From Frateuria_A sp035943815 (GTDB lineage: Bacteria > Pseudomonadota > Gammaproteobacteria > Xanthomonadales > Rhodanobacteraceae): 64,000 nt of DNA. The notes under the pieces are model-generated. The model made no database searches. It was not told where the DNA came from and saw only the letters and a program-made list of their open reading frames with translations. This document shows, piece by piece, positions 62,905-64,000 of this stretch. The DNA is taken from NCBI RefSeq assembly GCF_035943815.1, contig NZ_DASZBU010000015.1, positions 62,001 to 126,000 of the forward strand, read 5' to 3'. Numbering within the stretch: position 1 is the first letter of the stretch; each line of letters starts with the position of its first letter. Position numbers and translations under genes: made by a program.

Positions 62905-64000
62905 ATGCCACACAGGCAAGCCAGCCGACGCATCGGTCCCTTCGCGCTGACACGCACGCTGGCCTGGCTGCGCCTGTGCGCCATCGCCGGGCAGAGCGTG
63001 GCGGTGCTGGTGTGCGCGCTATGGATGCAGCTGTCCATCCCGGTGCTGCCGCTGCTGACCGGCATCGCTGCGCTGGCCGTGTTCGCCGTGTTCGCCGCCT
63101 GGCGGCTCGGCCAGCCCTGGCCGGTACGCGAATGGGAGACCATAGGCCACGTCGCGGTCGATGCGCTGGTGCTGGGCTACCTGCTCTATTTCACCGGTGG
63201 CGCCAGCAACCCCTTCGTGACCCTGCTGCTGGTGCCGATCGCGCTGGCTGCGGCGGCCTTGTCGGTGCCGGCGGTGCTCGCCGTGGCGGCGCTCGCCGGC
63301 ATCGCCTACCTGACGCTGATCCACAGCTACCTGCCGCTGCCGATGCCCATGCACGGCAGCGGCTTCCCGCTGCACGTCCTGGGCATGGGCGTGAACTTCG
63401 TGATCATGGCGCTGTTGCTGGGCTTCTTCATCAACCGGCTGGCGCGGGCGCTGCGGATGCAGCAACTGGAAGTGCAGCGGGTGCGCGAGCGCGCCCTGCG
63501 TGACGAAGGCATTCTCGCCATCGCCACCCAGGCCGCCGGCGCGGCGCACGAGCTCAATACACCGCTGGCGACCATGCGCATGCTGCTGCCGGAGCTTCGC
63601 CGCGAGCATGTCTCCGACCCGGGTCTGGCCGACGACCTGGTCCTGCTCGAGGAACAGGTCGAGCGCTGCCGCGGGATCCTGCGCGAGATGGTCGCCTTCG
63701 GCCAGACCCAACTCTCGCAGGAAGCCGAGCAGATGCCGCTGCAGGCCTTCGTGCAGGGCTGCCTGGAACGCTTCCAGTTGCTGCGCCCGGAGGCCGACCT
63801 GACGCTCGAGCTTCCCGAGTCCGCCGCGCGCCTGGCGCTGCGCGTGCCGCCCGGGTTGCGCCATGCGCTGATCAACCTGCTCAACAACGCCGCCGATGCC
63901 TCTGCTTCGCGCGGCTCCGCCGAGGTCGAATTGAAGATCCGCAGCGACGCCGGCTGGCTCGAACTGGCCATATGCGACCACGGTCCCGGCTTCGACGCCG
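62905..64000 (+). CDS. regB: RegB/PrrB-like redox sensor kinase, 3' end missing
   Basis: The 365 visible codons run off the right edge. Six membrane helices (about 15-180) include GGASNPFVTLLL, the quinone-site motif of RegB-type kinases. The H-box is GAAHELNTPLATMRM and the N-box INLLNNAADAS. RegB kinases respond to redox state and control respiration genes through RegA. The gene begins 43 bp after the peptide transporter. Confidence 0.85.
   Translation, partial: MPHRQASRRIGPFALTRTLAWLRLCAIAGQSVAVLVCALWMQLSIPVLPLLTGIAALAVFAVFAAWRLGQPWPVREWETIGHVAVDALVLGYLLYFTGGASNPFVTLLLVPIALAAAALSVPAVLAVAALAGIAYLTLIHSYLPLPMPMHGSGFPLHVLGMGVNFVIMALLLGFFINRLARALRMQQLEVQRVRERALRDEGILAIATQAAGAAHELNTPLATMRMLLPELRREHVSDPGLADDLVLLEEQVERCRGILREMVAFGQTQLSQEAEQMPLQAFVQGCLERFQLLRPEADLTLELPESAARLALRVPPGLRHALINLLNNAADASASRGSAEVELKIRSDAGWLELAICDHGPGFDA

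Overview
The window is high-GC gammaproteobacterial chromosome. The pheST-ihfA-merR-tRNA-Pro block, the liu-type leucine catabolism genes, the REP-associated tyrosine transposases (RAYTs) and the many long G/C-ending reading frames together suggest Xanthomonadales, probably Rhodanobacteraceae (Dyella/Rhodanobacter-like). This assignment is inferred from gene content; no 16S gene is present.

Positions 1-10.4 kb are an accessory region. It opens with the tail of a DUF3883 protein and a frameshifted membrane protein, followed by intact RluF-like and YehS genes. Next comes a mosaic of mobile DNA: two complete RAYT elements with different terminal inverted repeats, broken copies of both, a 5'-truncated IS3 orfB, a truncated PNPOx-like gene, and the tail of a restriction-type protein with a topoisomerase zinc finger. 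Beyond it, on the minus strand and visibly richer in A+T, lies a compact four-gene set (10338 down to 7085): a DUF262 (ParB-like) protein, two different proteins with HEPN RNase motifs, and a membrane-anchored coiled-coil protein. This is the best candidate for an undescribed defence or abortive-infection system here.

Positions 10.4-34.4 kb are metabolic. They hold a fused acyl-CoA mutase/G-protein (icmF) carrying a perfect 29-bp inverted repeat inside its coding sequence, two secreted or outer-membrane proteins beside a MocR regulator, an EF-hand protein, a tetR-hydrolase pair and an M48 lipoprotein protease. Leucine dehydrogenase, liuA, an S8 autotransporter, a thiolase, an Ala/Gln-rich lipoprotein, liuB, feoAB with a small Cys-rich partner, and liuC follow. 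With liuE at 51.5 kb, most of leucine catabolism is present but dispersed; the biotin-carrying subunit (liuD) is not in the window.

Positions 34.4-44.6 kb carry an ABC transporter-two histidine kinases-response regulator operon, a class III aminotransferase, psiF-like, upp, proline iminopeptidase and a D-2-hydroxyglutarate-type dehydrogenase divergent from serA. Positions 44.7-51.4 kb hold serA, tRNA-Pro and the rpmI-rplT-pheS-pheT-ihfA-merR block. Positions 51.5-64 kb hold liuE, two acetyltransferases, thyA, a GYF_2-TIGR00266 protein, lgt, an S9 peptidase, lemA with two TPM proteins, dgkA, a POT peptide transporter and the start of a RegB-like sensor kinase that runs off the end. No rRNA or CRISPR array was seen.
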